A model generated the notes under the pieces. The model saw only the letters and a program-made list of their open reading frames with translations, was not told the origin of the DNA and did not search any database. Source: Acinetobacter lwoffii (GTDB lineage: Bacteria; Pseudomonadota; Gammaproteobacteria; Pseudomonadales; Moraxellaceae). From it: a DNA stretch of 60,717 bases. Every line of letters begins with the position of its first letter. Within the stretch, counting starts at the first letter, position 1. The stretch lies in assembly GCF_002321025.1 (NCBI RefSeq), contig NZ_DCLL01000039.1, forward strand, positions 1 through 60,717. Direction: 5' to 3'. Below are positions 7,308-15,750 of the stretch, piece after piece. The translations under genes and the position numbers were made by a program.

Positions 7308-8015
7308 ATGATGACTGAACTGACGCTACCGATTATTGGTTATATGCGTTCTCCCTATAAAGAAAAATTTGGTATTCCTCGTCAGCCGAATCTGGTTCAG
7401 GTCGAAAGTTATATCGAAATGGTCGGGCCCTATAATGATCTGCTCGCCTTTGAGGGGATTGAAGAATTTAGTCATCTTTGGCTGGTCTGGCAATTTCATG
7501 ACAATAAAAACCAGCACAACAGCCAGTTTCGTACACAAGTGCGTCCGCCGCGTTTGGGCGGTAACAAGAAAATAGGCGTGTTTGCGACACGCAGCATGTA
7601 TCGTCCATCACCGATAGGTTTATCTGTGGTCAAACTCAAGGAAGTGAGAAAGGTGGGCAAGCATGTTCGGGTGTATGTGACAGGGAGTGACTTGCTCGAT
7701 GGCACACCAATTGTCGATATCAAACCTTATATTCAATATTCGGATGCCATTGTTGAAGCACAAAGCGGTTATGCACAGGATGAACCATCACGTAAAACCG
7801 TCATTTGGAGCGATGAAGCGGAGCAGCAAAAGCAACAATTACTAGGAAATGGAAAAATTTCTGTGCAGACTATTCAGGAACTGGAAGCTGTCTTATCTCT
7901 AGATCCAAGACCTGCATATCAGGAAGATGAAGAACGGGTATATGGGATGAAGTTTGCAAACGTTGATCTTCATTTCAAAATTCATGCTCAGCAAGTGCTA
8001 ATTGTTGCTATCTAG
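7308..8015 (+). CDS. trmO: tRNA t6A37 N6-methyltransferase TrmO (TsaA/VirR family)
   Basis: The enzyme methylates N6-threonylcarbamoyladenosine at position 37 of certain tRNAs, using S-adenosylmethionine. The 235-residue protein has the TsaA-like beta-barrel signatures: IGYMRSPYKEKFGIPRQP at the N-terminus, then FSHLWLVWQFH, RPPRLGG, GVFATRSMYRPSPIGLSVV and DLLDGTPIVDIKPYIQY. A C-terminal extension (DPRPAYQ) is normal for the family. ATG at 7308 or 7311 is the likely start; the frame also opens at TTG 7287. It is divergent from fpr. Confidence 0.9.
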   Translation: MMTELTLPIIGYMRSPYKEKFGIPRQPNLVQVESYIEMVGPYNDLLAFEGIEEFSHLWLVWQFHDNKNQHNSQFRTQVRPPRLGGNKKIGVFATRSMYRPSPIGLSVVKLKEVRKVGKHVRVYVTGSDLLDGTPIVDIKPYIQYSDAIVEAQSGYAQDEPSRKTVIWSDEAEQQKQQLLGNGKISVQTIQELEAVLSLDPRPAYQEDEERVYGMKFANVDLHFKIHAQQVLIVAI

Positions 8016-8031
8016 CATATTCCTTCCTAGA

Positions 8032-9282
8032 TTATAGGTTCCACCACAGCAAGCCGATCAACGCCGCCATATGCAAAATCTGCACAGGCGCAAAATAAAG
8101 GACAAACTTCCAGCCACCGGTCAAAGCGGCATTGGCTGACTTGGCCAAGGCATGAGCACCCAGACCTAAAAGCAGGGCATAAATCAAACGTAGATTGGAG
8201 GGATCACCTTGAACGACGACACTGGCCATCGCGGCATGAATCTCAAACAGGGAGGCGAGTAAGGTCCCGGCCAGTAAGCCGGCATCCCCGAGCCAGACCT
8301 CCAGTCCGTAAACTCCAGCCTGAATCAATGTTAATGTGACTGCAATAATCACCGCTTCTTTTAAGCTGAACATTTGGCTGTCTGATGATTCCATGCTCGG
8401 AGCCGGTTTCGCCTTGCGCAGTAATAAAAATGCACAGGCTGCCAGAAGGATTACGGCAACTAAAGACGGTAAGAGCAGGATTTTAAGCCAGCTCCACGAT
8501 ACACCTCCAACCACTATCAATAATAAAACAATAGTCGAGATACAGGACATCAGCGCGGCGCCGGCATTCGATCGTGCATCCATTTCACCTTTACGGACCT
8601 GTAAGCCCAACTGTGCGATGGTGGCTGTACTGGAAACAAAACCGGAAGCGATGGAGGACAGCATCAGGGCATTTTTAGTCGAGAAAAAGCGTTTCGCAAT
8701 ATGCGCCAAAGCTTGTACCACTAAAATTAAGGTCAGTAATTTTAAAATAAGATAAGGGTTAAGCACTTCGCCCCAAAAAGGCCGGTCAGGGGTCAGCGGC
8801 AGACCAATCAAAATTAAGGCCAGTAATAATAGTCCATCCCTAAATTCGGCTTCTTTAATCCATTTTCCGGCAATATTGTGCATGGTATGTTTGGCCATCA
8901 AAATACCGGTTAAGAGCACAGAAAGACCGGCTGCCAGAGGAATATTCCACAAACACATGGCGCCAATAAAATAGGTCATCACAAATGCAAGCTCTGTGGT
9001 AATGCCCGGGTCATCTGGCTGATTTTTGATGGATAAAATGACCATACCACCCACGATCAAAGCACCTATTACAGCAATCACGATTCCAAACAGGAAACAC
9101 AGTGCACCCAATAAAGCACAGATTGCAAAGGAACGTAAGCCGGCAAAACTCGGTTGCTGCTCACGTTGTTTATGTCGTTCCCGCTCCAGACCAATCAATA
9201 GGCCGCAGCCCAATGCCGAGGTGAGTATCGTGAGCAGTTCATGAAAAGAATGCGCATGCAGGGGAACCGCAGTCAAATCCAT
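8032..9282 (-). CDS. MgtC/SapB-type N-terminus with DUF4010 membrane protein
   Basis: This 416-residue polytopic inner-membrane protein has an MgtC-like N-terminal block (LLTILTSALGCGLLIGLERERHKQ, then FAGLRSFAICALLGAL), followed by a DUF4010 domain of many hydrophobic helices, including a conserved SGFVSSTATIA segment. The function of this two-domain family is not established; MgtC proteins are linked to Mg2+ limitation and intracellular survival. ATG 9282 follows GAGGT 6 nt upstream and is better than the TTG at 9297. It is convergent with trmO. Confidence 0.85.
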   Translation of the reverse strand: MDLTAVPLHAHSFHELLTILTSALGCGLLIGLERERHKQREQQPSFAGLRSFAICALLGALCFLFGIVIAVIGALIVGGMVILSIKNQPDDPGITTELAFVMTYFIGAMCLWNIPLAAGLSVLLTGILMAKHTMHNIAGKWIKEAEFRDGLLLLALILIGLPLTPDRPFWGEVLNPYLILKLLTLILVVQALAHIAKRFFSTKNALMLSSIASGFVSSTATIAQLGLQVRKGEMDARSNAGAALMSCISTIVLLLIVVGGVSWSWLKILLLPSLVAVILLAACAFLLLRKAKPAPSMESSDSQMFSLKEAVIIAVTLTLIQAGVYGLEVWLGDAGLLAGTLLASLFEIHAAMASVVVQGDPSNLRLIYALLLGLGAHALAKSANAALTGGWKFVLYFAPVQILHMAALIGLLWWNL

Positions 9283-9491
9283 CTGTGACCTCAGCAAGCT
9301 AAGAGTTGATTATTTAAAAATATATGTGATGAGATCAGGTTTGCATAGATCAAAAATGTTGCAGTAGTGATCAAATCCATTCTTTACTTTCTTTTTGAGA
9401 TTGAAATAGAAACGTACATTCGATAGGTCGGGAGCATGCGAAAAACTGCAAAAACTTGTTATAGTGGAGGCAAGTTTGGGGACTGATAATA

Positions 9492-11249
9492 ATGAAATTT
9501 GACTTTGAAATTGATACGGCATGGTGTCTAGACCAACTCTTTAAAGACGGTAAAATCAGTGAACGCGACCGGATGCTGGTACAGACCACTCATCGGCAAC
9601 GTGAACAATTAAAATGGCACCCTTTACAGTGGATTGCCAACTTTAATCTGGTCGATCAGTCCCATCCTCAAACGACGTTGACCCTGAACCGTTTATGTCA
9701 GTGGCTGGCAGAAAAAACCGGATTGATGTTCTATATCATTGATCCGCTCAAAGCTGATGTACAGGCATTGACCCATGTCATGTCGCAGGAATATGCACTG
9801 CGCAACCGTATTCTGGCAGTAGAAATACAGGCAGACAAAGTTCTGATCGCTACGGATCAGCCTTATAAAACCGAATGGGTGTCGAATCTTGAGCAAAATA
9901 TTTCCCCGAAAAAAATACAACGGGTATTACTCAATCCGGAACAGTTACAACGTTATATTACTGAATATTATCAGGTCAGTCGCGCAGTCAGTGGTTCACA
10001 AAAATCTTCTGCCTATGACCGAGAAAATAAGGGCGTCGAAGCCTTGCTGCAATTGGGCGATTCCCAGAATCCGGATGCCAATGACCAGCATATTGTCAAA
10101 CTGGTGGACTGGGTGCTGCAATTTGCCTTTGAACAAGGTGCCAGTGATATTCATATGGAACCGCGTAAAGATACGGGTAAGATCCGTTTCAGGATTGATG
10201 GCGTACTGCATACGATTTACAACATGCCCGCCAATACCTTGACCGCCGTCATTTCTCGAATCAAGATTCTGGGCAGGATGAACGTGGCGGAAAAACGTAA
10301 GCCACAGGATGGCCGACTGAAAACCCGTACACCCAAAGGACAGGAAACAGAATTGCGTTTGTCGACCTTGCCAACGGCATTCGGTGAAAAACTGGTCATG
10401 CGTATTTTCGATCCGGAAGTGCTGGTGAGAAGTTTTCAGCAACTTGGCTTTGAAGGTCATCTGCTGAATGACTGGAACAATCTGACCAGTCATAGTCATG
10501 GCATTATTCTGGTGACAGGCCCAACGGGTTCCGGTAAAACTACTACGCTTTATTCAACCTTGAAGCAGCTGGCGACTGAACAGGTCAACGTCTGTACCAT
10601 TGAAGACCCGATCGAGATGCTGGAACCCAGCTTTAACCAGATGCAGGTCAATAATGGTATTGATCTCGGTTTTGCTGACGGCGTGCGCGCACTAATGCGT
10701 CAGGACCCGGACATTATCATGGTCGGGGAAATTCGTGATCAGGATACTGCCAATATGGCGATTCAGGCAGCATTGACTGGTCATCTGGTTCTCTCAACTT
10801 TACATACCAATGATGCGCCGTCGAGTCTGACCCGTCTGCATGATCTGGGCGTACAGCCATTTTTGACAGCAGCAACCATCTTGGGTGTTCTGGCTCAACG
10901 TCTGGTGCGTAAACTCTGCCCGCATTGCAAGCAGGAAAGCTTCCTGAATGAACAGGAATGGCAGCATCTGGCAGCCGATTATCCTTTGCCGCGACCGGAA
11001 TTTGTCTTTAAGGCGGTGGGCTGCGAAGAATGCCGGCATACCGGCTATAAAGGCCGTATTGGGATTTATGAGTTTATGCCACTGAGTCTGACCACTAAAC
11101 AGCTGATTGGTGCCGATGCTAATCTGAACCAGCTGCGTCAGCAGGCGAAAAAAGAAGGGGTAGAGCCGCTCAGAATTGCCGGGGCGCGCAAGATTCTGGA
11201 AGGTGTGACCACGCTTGAAGAAGTCTTGAGAGTCGTACCCTTAAATTAA
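9492..11249 (+). CDS. gspE: GspE/PilB-type secretion ATPase
   Basis: This cytoplasmic hexameric ATPase would power type II secretion or a related pilus. The 585-residue protein has an N-terminal GspE-like region, then Walker A GPTGSGKTTT near residue 342, an Asp box (TIEDPIEM), Walker B (DPDIIMVGEIRD), and a His box around LSTLHTNDAPSS. A tetracysteine zinc motif follows (CPHC near 476, CEEC near 510). No other secretion genes lie nearby, which agrees with the scattered gsp genes of Acinetobacter. GspE is preferred to PilB because of the length and zinc motif, but the sequence does not prove which machine it serves. Confidence 0.85.
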   Translation: MKFDFEIDTAWCLDQLFKDGKISERDRMLVQTTHRQREQLKWHPLQWIANFNLVDQSHPQTTLTLNRLCQWLAEKTGLMFYIIDPLKADVQALTHVMSQEYALRNRILAVEIQADKVLIATDQPYKTEWVSNLEQNISPKKIQRVLLNPEQLQRYITEYYQVSRAVSGSQKSSAYDRENKGVEALLQLGDSQNPDANDQHIVKLVDWVLQFAFEQGASDIHMEPRKDTGKIRFRIDGVLHTIYNMPANTLTAVISRIKILGRMNVAEKRKPQDGRLKTRTPKGQETELRLSTLPTAFGEKLVMRIFDPEVLVRSFQQLGFEGHLLNDWNNLTSHSHGIILVTGPTGSGKTTTLYSTLKQLATEQVNVCTIEDPIEMLEPSFNQMQVNNGIDLGFADGVRALMRQDPDIIMVGEIRDQDTANMAIQAALTGHLVLSTLHTNDAPSSLTRLHDLGVQPFLTAATILGVLAQRLVRKLCPHCKQESFLNEQEWQHLAADYPLPRPEFVFKAVGCEECRHTGYKGRIGIYEFMPLSLTTKQLIGADANLNQLRQQAKKEGVEPLRIAGARKILEGVTTLEEVLRVVPLN

Positions 11250-11342
11250 TTTTGAAAATGAAGTAATCTTAAGATTCAATTCATCTTCGGCTGTTTTAAT
11301 AGCATCATCGAAACAAGGCAAGACTTTAAAGAGGTAACTGCG

Positions 11343-11708
11343 ATGAAAATGATGATAAATACGGTTTTGGCAGCTGCATTGATGGGTTCTATTGCGACGG
11401 CTACGATAGCAAGTAGTGACACTGCTGTGAATCAGGCCGCTTTTGCTAAATCGACCACCGTCAAACAGGCGCTGGCGATGAAAGATGATAGCAAGGTTCA
11501 GCTCAAAGGTTATGTCGTAAAAGCAGTGGGTGATGAAAAATACCAGTTCCGCGACAGTACAGGTACTATAACTGTTGAGATTGATGATGAACTTTGGCAA
11601 GGCAAACCTATTTCAGCCAAAACACCGGTAATTCTCACAGGTGAAATCGACATTGATTATAAGCCGGCAAAACGTGTTGAAATTGAGGTTGATCAGGTTC
11701 GCTTCTAA
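11343..11708 (+). CDS. ygiW: YgiW/YdeI-family periplasmic OB-fold stress protein
   Basis: This 121-residue protein has an N-terminal signal peptide (cleavage near residue 23) and a BOF/OB-fold domain: VKQALAMKDDSKVQLKGYVV, then YQFRDSTGTITVEIDDELWQGK and VILTGEIDID. Relatives are small periplasmic proteins linked to peroxide and cation stress. An AGAGGT ribosome-binding site precedes the ATG. It is followed by its own terminator and then by a QseBC-like two-component system. The same ygiW-qseBC order exists in E. coli, where QseB controls ygiW, so the same control is likely here. Confidence 0.87.
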   Translation: MKMMINTVLAAALMGSIATATIASSDTAVNQAAFAKSTTVKQALAMKDDSKVQLKGYVVKAVGDEKYQFRDSTGTITVEIDDELWQGKPISAKTPVILTGEIDIDYKPAKRVEIEVDQVRF

Positions 11709-11750
11709 TATCGCCTGATTTGCTGAAATCAGTTTGAACACAGCAACAAA

Positions 11751-11790
11751 AAACCACATGCAAGTTACCAAAAAGCATGTGGTTTTTTTG
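11751..11790 (+). terminator. Terminator of the YgiW-like gene
   Basis: AAAACCACATGC (11751-11762) pairs with GCATGTGGTTTT (11776-11787), followed by more T residues. The A-run on the left side of the stem mirrors the T-run on the right. Confidence 0.87.
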
Positions 11791-11843
11791 AGTCTGGAAC
11801 TTTTTCAAGGCAAGATAGAACAAGGAAGCAAACGGAGCAGAGT

Positions 11844-12509
11844 ATGCGTATTCTTTTGGCGGAAGATGATCAGTCTCAGGCAGACAGTATCCAGACTTGG
11901 CTGGAAATGGACGGTTATGTGATTGATCGGGTAGAGCGTGGTGATCATGCGATCCTAGCGATTGAGCAGCATCAATATGACTGTATTCTGCTGGATCGCG
12001 GCCTGCCGAATGCTACTGGAGATGACATTCTAAAAAGTTTGCGCAGCCAACAGCAAGATACACCGGTGATTTTTATTACGGCCAAAGACAGTATTGATGA
12101 CCGGGTTGAAGGTCTGGATTTAGGCGCGAATGATTATCTGGTCAAACCTTTTAGTCTGGAAGAACTTTCGGCCCGAGTTCGTGCCCAACTCAGACAGAAA
12201 CAGCAAACACCGAATCATATCCTGCAATGGCAGGATCTCAGTCTGGACACTCAAGCCAAGACCCTAACTAAAGAAGGTCAAGCTGTGAATCTGACTGCGA
12301 AGGAATTTCAAATTCTATACAAGCTGATGCAGCAGCCTGAACATATTGTCACCCGTGAACAGCTGGAAGAATCGCTGTACGCTTGGGGTGATGAAATTGA
12401 AAGTAATGCCATTGAAGTATTTATCTATCAGCTGCGTAAAAAAATCGGCAGCCAGATGATCAAGACTATTCGCGGTCTGGGCTATCGCATGCATAAGGCT
12501 GAGGTATAA
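11844..12509 (+). CDS. qseB: OmpR-family response regulator (QseB-like)
   Basis: This 221-residue regulator has a receiver domain with the acidic pair at Glu7-Asp8-Asp9, the phosphorylated Asp51 (in ILLDRGLP), Thr in FITAKDS and the conserved Lys in YLVKPFS. A winged-helix DNA-binding domain from about residue 125 has the recognition region SNAIEVFIYQLRKKI. It precedes its sensor kinase by 4 nt. Its place after a YgiW gene supports the QseB/PmrA-type assignment. The usual PmrA start and neighbours (pmrC, pmrB) are absent here. Confidence 0.87.
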   Translation: MRILLAEDDQSQADSIQTWLEMDGYVIDRVERGDHAILAIEQHQYDCILLDRGLPNATGDDILKSLRSQQQDTPVIFITAKDSIDDRVEGLDLGANDYLVKPFSLEELSARVRAQLRQKQQTPNHILQWQDLSLDTQAKTLTKEGQAVNLTAKEFQILYKLMQQPEHIVTREQLEESLYAWGDEIESNAIEVFIYQLRKKIGSQMIKTIRGLGYRMHKAEV

Positions 12510-12513
12510 ACCT

Positions 12514-13836
12514 ATGTCAGCTGCTATTTCCTTGCAAACTAAACTGATCAAACATGCGCTGTTCAGTTCGATATTGGCTGGAATATTGGCCTGGCTGCTG
12601 TTATTGGGAATTTCCAGTTATCAAGCCAGTCAGCTGCATGATGAATTAATGGAGCAGATTTCTGAGTTGCTGCTTGGCGATGTGACCCAGGCCAAAGACG
12701 CCCAGGTCGATGAACTCAGTGAACAGTTCGATATCCAGTATGCCTTGTTGCTAGATCAGCAGATACTGACTACTTCGATTGATGATGAATTAATTAATAC
12801 CATTCCAAAAGCACAGAACAACGGCTTTCAGTTTGCTTATGAAAATGGTCATTTTATCCGGATACTGACTGCGGAAGATGACGACCTTCAGGTCAAAATC
12901 GTACAGCCACTTTCAGTACGTTTCGATGAACTCTGGCAAACTACTTTGGGCTTTGCCGGGATCTTATTCACTTTATGGCTAGTGCAATGGCTGATTCTAA
13001 GGGTCTCGGTCAAACGCCAGTTACGGCCATTAAACAAGATTTCGCGTGCCATTGGTTCCAAGACTGCTCAGGATCTGAGTCCTATTAAAACACCTGACCC
13101 TGAAATCACTGAACTGCAACCGATCATTCGTCAGCTGAATGCCATGCTCGGCCGGCTGGAGAAATCACTGGCTGCTGAACAGCGTTTTACTGCAGATGCT
13201 TCACATGAGCTGCGTTCGCCACTGTCTGCGATTCAAATGCGTCTACAGGTTTTAAAACGCAAATATCAAGATGATGCACAGCTCCCTCAGGCATTACAGT
13301 TGATCCAAAATGATGTCAACCGCGGCACGCAGGTACTGGAAAATTTACTTTTACTGGCACGACTCGATCCGGAGCGAACAGGGCAATTAGCAACGCAAAC
13401 GATTAATCTTAAGAATCTGGTTCAGGAGGCTTTGCAGGCCTTGCAGCCTTTTGCAGAAGAAAAAGACATTCATTGGAATCTAAAACTTGAGGATGCTGTG
13501 ATCGAAGCGAATCCAGAACTGATTTTTAGTTGTATTCGCAATCTGGTCGACAATGCGATCCGTTATACGCCGCAACAGGGACAGGTCGAGATCCGAACAG
13601 TTATTGAGCAGCATCAGATACAGTTACTGATTGAAAACTCAGGAGAGGGGATTGCTGATGATGTGCTGGAACGTTTAGGTGAACGTTTTTATCGGGCTTT
13701 GGGTACGCGAACTCAGGGTTCAGGTTTAGGCTTGTCCATTTGCCAGAAAATTATGGCACTGCATGCAGCTAAAATTGATTATGCGCCGTCGGTGTTGGGC
13801 GGACTTAAAGTGTTATTGAGTTTTAAGCTTGAATAG
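12514..13836 (+). CDS. qseC: Sensor histidine kinase (QseC-like)
   Basis: This 440-residue inner-membrane kinase is the partner of the regulator 4 nt upstream. It has two membrane segments (about residues 14-34 and 147-168) bounding a periplasmic sensor of about 110 residues, a HAMP-like linker, and the H-box FTADASHELRSPLSAIQ with His231. The N-box (RNLVDNAIRYTP) and G-box (GEGIADD, GSGLGLSI) follow. The signal it senses cannot be read from the sequence. Confidence 0.87.
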   Translation: MSAAISLQTKLIKHALFSSILAGILAWLLLLGISSYQASQLHDELMEQISELLLGDVTQAKDAQVDELSEQFDIQYALLLDQQILTTSIDDELINTIPKAQNNGFQFAYENGHFIRILTAEDDDLQVKIVQPLSVRFDELWQTTLGFAGILFTLWLVQWLILRVSVKRQLRPLNKISRAIGSKTAQDLSPIKTPDPEITELQPIIRQLNAMLGRLEKSLAAEQRFTADASHELRSPLSAIQMRLQVLKRKYQDDAQLPQALQLIQNDVNRGTQVLENLLLLARLDPERTGQLATQTINLKNLVQEALQALQPFAEEKDIHWNLKLEDAVIEANPELIFSCIRNLVDNAIRYTPQQGQVEIRTVIEQHQIQLLIENSGEGIADDVLERLGERFYRALGTRTQGSGLGLSICQKIMALHAAKIDYAPSVLGGLKVLLSFKLE

Positions 13837-13862
13837 CAAATCTCATGATCAGAAGATTAAAA

Positions 13863-13888
13863 AGCAGTATGCGCTGATTCATACTGCT
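13863..13888 (-). terminator. Terminator of hemP
   Basis: AGCAGTATG (13863-13871) pairs with CATACTGCT (13880-13888). The A-run to its left gives a U-tract on the minus strand, which ends hemP transcription; it may also stop the kinase operon. Confidence 0.75.
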
Positions 13889-13923
13889 GCTTCCCACGTT
13901 TGTTATTATTAGAACTGATTTAA

Positions 13924-14094
13924 TTATTTGGTCAGAATAAGACGGTTATTGCGGGTCAGACGCAAGCGGTATTCTTCGCCGGCATGCATGATCCGGATTT
14001 CACGACCCAGTGCAAAAAGATTGTTGGAGTGCAGCATTGGCAAAGCATGGTGAGTATCATTGTTACGGGTAAATAAGCTAAATGGGGCGTTCAT
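13924..14094 (-). CDS. hemP: Hemin uptake protein HemP
   Basis: This 56-residue protein carries the HemP/HmuP core at its C-terminus: GREIRIMHAGEEYRLRLT followed by RNNRLILTK. HemP proteins support heme-iron uptake, in some bacteria as regulators of heme-receptor expression. ATG 14094 has GGAG 9 nt upstream. The frame stays open to an ATG at 14175, but that start lies upstream of the promoter and Fur box, so it is not used. No heme receptor gene is next to it and it appears monocistronic. It should be derepressed by iron limitation. Confidence 0.88.
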   Translation of the reverse strand: MNAPFSLFTRNNDTHHALPMLHSNNLFALGREIRIMHAGEEYRLRLTRNNRLILTK

Positions 14095-14128
14095 TCCGTC
14101 GACTCCGTGGTGTGTTTTGGATTGATTT

Positions 14129-14160
14129 AAATGATAATCATTATCGAATAGGTCTGTCAA
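14129..14160 (-). promoter_or_regulatory. hemP promoter with Fur box
   Basis: On the minus strand a consensus -35 TTGACA (14155-14160) is followed after 17 bp by a -10-like TTATCA. The 19-bp region 14129-14147 reads TCGATAATGATTATCATTT on that strand, close to the Fur consensus GATAATGATAATCATTATC. It covers the downstream part of the spacer and the -10, so Fur-Fe2+ would block RNA polymerase. Confidence 0.85.
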
Positions 14161-14232
14161 CGAAATATTGAGCAATTTATAAAAAACTCTAATTTGCTTA
14201 CAATCTGTAAAACTTCAACGGTTCTGTACATC

Positions 14233-15132
14233 ATGACTAAAGCTACGATTCATGTCGCAATTGCGCTTTTATTTCATCAAAATCAGGTTCTCGTCGGCTG
14301 GCGTGAAGCCAAGCAGCATCAGGGCAATAAATATGAATTTCCAGGCGGAAAAGTTGAACAGGGTGAATTACCAGTCGAAGCTTGCCGCCGTGAAGTGATT
14401 GAAGAGGTCGGTGTTGATATTGAACGCTGGCATGCCTCTGATTTTATTTCTCATGAATATGAAGATCTCATCGTCAATTTGCATATTTTCCATGCTTTAG
14501 TACAGCCTGCTCAACTGGCTGAAATCAAACAGCCTTGGCGCTGGTACAGCCGGGAAGAACTTGGTCAGCTGAATTTTCCGAAAGCCAATCAGTCCATAAT
14601 TCAAAAGCTGCAATGGCCGCAGCGCATCAAGATTGCTGAAGATCTGGATATCTTATCAAGTCTGGATATAGATCAAATGTTGTATTGGCGCGTGGAAGCA
14701 ACGCCTGAACGGATCATGCAAGTACAGCAATATCCGGTAGATCAACTTTCCAAGTTAATCATTAATCAGCAGCTTTGGTCACAACTGAATGAATTGCAGC
14801 AGCAGACGATTCGCACGATTCATCTAAAACAGACTCAATTGATGGACTTGAAACAAGGCGAACTTAAATCTGGCTATCGTTATCTGGCAGCTTGTCATGA
14901 CCTGAGCGCTTTAATGCATGCAGAACAGATCGGTTGTGAAGCTGTTTTACTGAGTCCGGTACTGGCGACCGCAACGCATCCGGACACGCCTGCGCTAGGC
15001 TGGGAACAATTCAAGCAAATGGCAGAGCAGGTACAGATTCCGGTTTTTGCTTTGGGTGGGATGAAAGCTGAAGAGCTCGATTATGCAAAAAGCCAGCATG
15101 CTTATGGCATTGCCGGCATTCGCTATATTTAA
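14233..15132 (+). CDS. Nudix hydrolase (MutT-like) fused to a ThiE-like domain
   Basis: This 299-residue protein has two parts. The N-terminal Nudix domain (residues 1-130) carries the full Nudix box beginning GGKVEQGELPVEACRRE and ending VIEEVGV, as in MutT 8-oxo-dGTP diphosphatase. The C-terminal part (about 170-299) resembles the thiamine-phosphate synthase barrel (AACHDLSALMHAEQIGCEAVLLSPV, VFALGGMKAEELDYA, AGIRYI). Such MutT/ThiE-like fusions are common in gammaproteobacteria and clean the nucleotide pool; the barrel's role is unknown. ATG 14233 gives the MutT-like start; TTG 14194 also opens the frame. Confidence 0.87.
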   Translation: MTKATIHVAIALLFHQNQVLVGWREAKQHQGNKYEFPGGKVEQGELPVEACRREVIEEVGVDIERWHASDFISHEYEDLIVNLHIFHALVQPAQLAEIKQPWRWYSREELGQLNFPKANQSIIQKLQWPQRIKIAEDLDILSSLDIDQMLYWRVEATPERIMQVQQYPVDQLSKLIINQQLWSQLNELQQQTIRTIHLKQTQLMDLKQGELKSGYRYLAACHDLSALMHAEQIGCEAVLLSPVLATATHPDTPALGWEQFKQMAEQVQIPVFALGGMKAEELDYAKSQHAYGIAGIRYI

Positions 15133-15190
15133 ACACTTTATTTATAAAATAAACTTTCTATTAGTAAGTCAGTTTCTATGGAAAATTATC

Positions 15191-15742
15191 TTAAAGCTTT
15201 TTGAGTGCCTGTTGGGCTTGCTGAATCGCTTTGGCATTTTTCCGCAACTGAGCAGATTTAAGGCGCACTTGCCAAAGCTGCTTTTTCATGGCACTAGATT
15301 GTGCATAACTCAGGCCACGTAAGGCAAAAGCATCGGCGCTTGCTGGCTGATTTTTACGGTTAGCGATCATGCCCAGGTATAAATAGGTTTCCGGTGCCTG
15401 AGGGGCCAGTCGCTGTGCCTGAGTTGCAGACGCTTCAGCTTGAGCGAACTGCTGCTTGGTATAGGCCTGCTGGGTTTGCTGCATCAGACTCTTGAAAGCC
15501 GGCAGATTACGGCCATCATCAAACTTTTGGCTTTTCGGCTTCTGTTCAGGAATGACAATTTTCTGACGTTTGATGTCAGGACGGTCATAAGGCGTAATCA
15601 CTACGCTGTCTGGCGTTTTTGCCTTAGGTTTTTCCGTCGCAGGCTTGACTGGGGTAACTGGCTTTTCTGGCTCAGAGATACTTTGGCAGCCCACCAGACT
15701 GAGGATGAGCAAACCAGGGAGGATTTTTCTTAACATAAACAT
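15191..15742 (-). CDS. TPR-containing lipoprotein, candidate PBP1b activator (LpoP-like)
   Basis: This 183-residue lipoprotein has a signal peptide ending in LVGC (Cys19), a Pro/Lys-rich linker of about 50 residues, and an alpha-helical region with TPR character (AYTKQQFAQAEASATQAQRLAPQAPETYLYLGMI) from about residue 85. It begins 8 nt after the mrcB stop, so it is in the PBP1b operon. In Pseudomonas the outer-membrane lipoprotein LpoP, also with TPRs and encoded beside PBP1b, activates that synthase. The same role here is inferred from position and architecture. Confidence 0.8.
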   Translation of the reverse strand: MFMLRKILPGLLILSLVGCQSISEPEKPVTPVKPATEKPKAKTPDSVVITPYDRPDIKRQKIVIPEQKPKSQKFDDGRNLPAFKSLMQQTQQAYTKQQFAQAEASATQAQRLAPQAPETYLYLGMIANRKNQPASADAFALRGLSYAQSSAMKKQLWQVRLKSAQLRKNAKAIQQAQQALKKL

Positions 15743-15750
15743 AGACTCAA

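Noticed and set aside
8336..8755. 139-codon plus-strand frame inside the MgtC/DUF4010 gene
   Set aside because: It is antisense to a gene with clear domain content and has no ribosome-binding site or family similarity.
9996..10499. 167-codon frame antisense to the GspE-like gene
   Set aside because: It is a shadow of the conserved ATPase domain, with no promoter or recognisable protein features.
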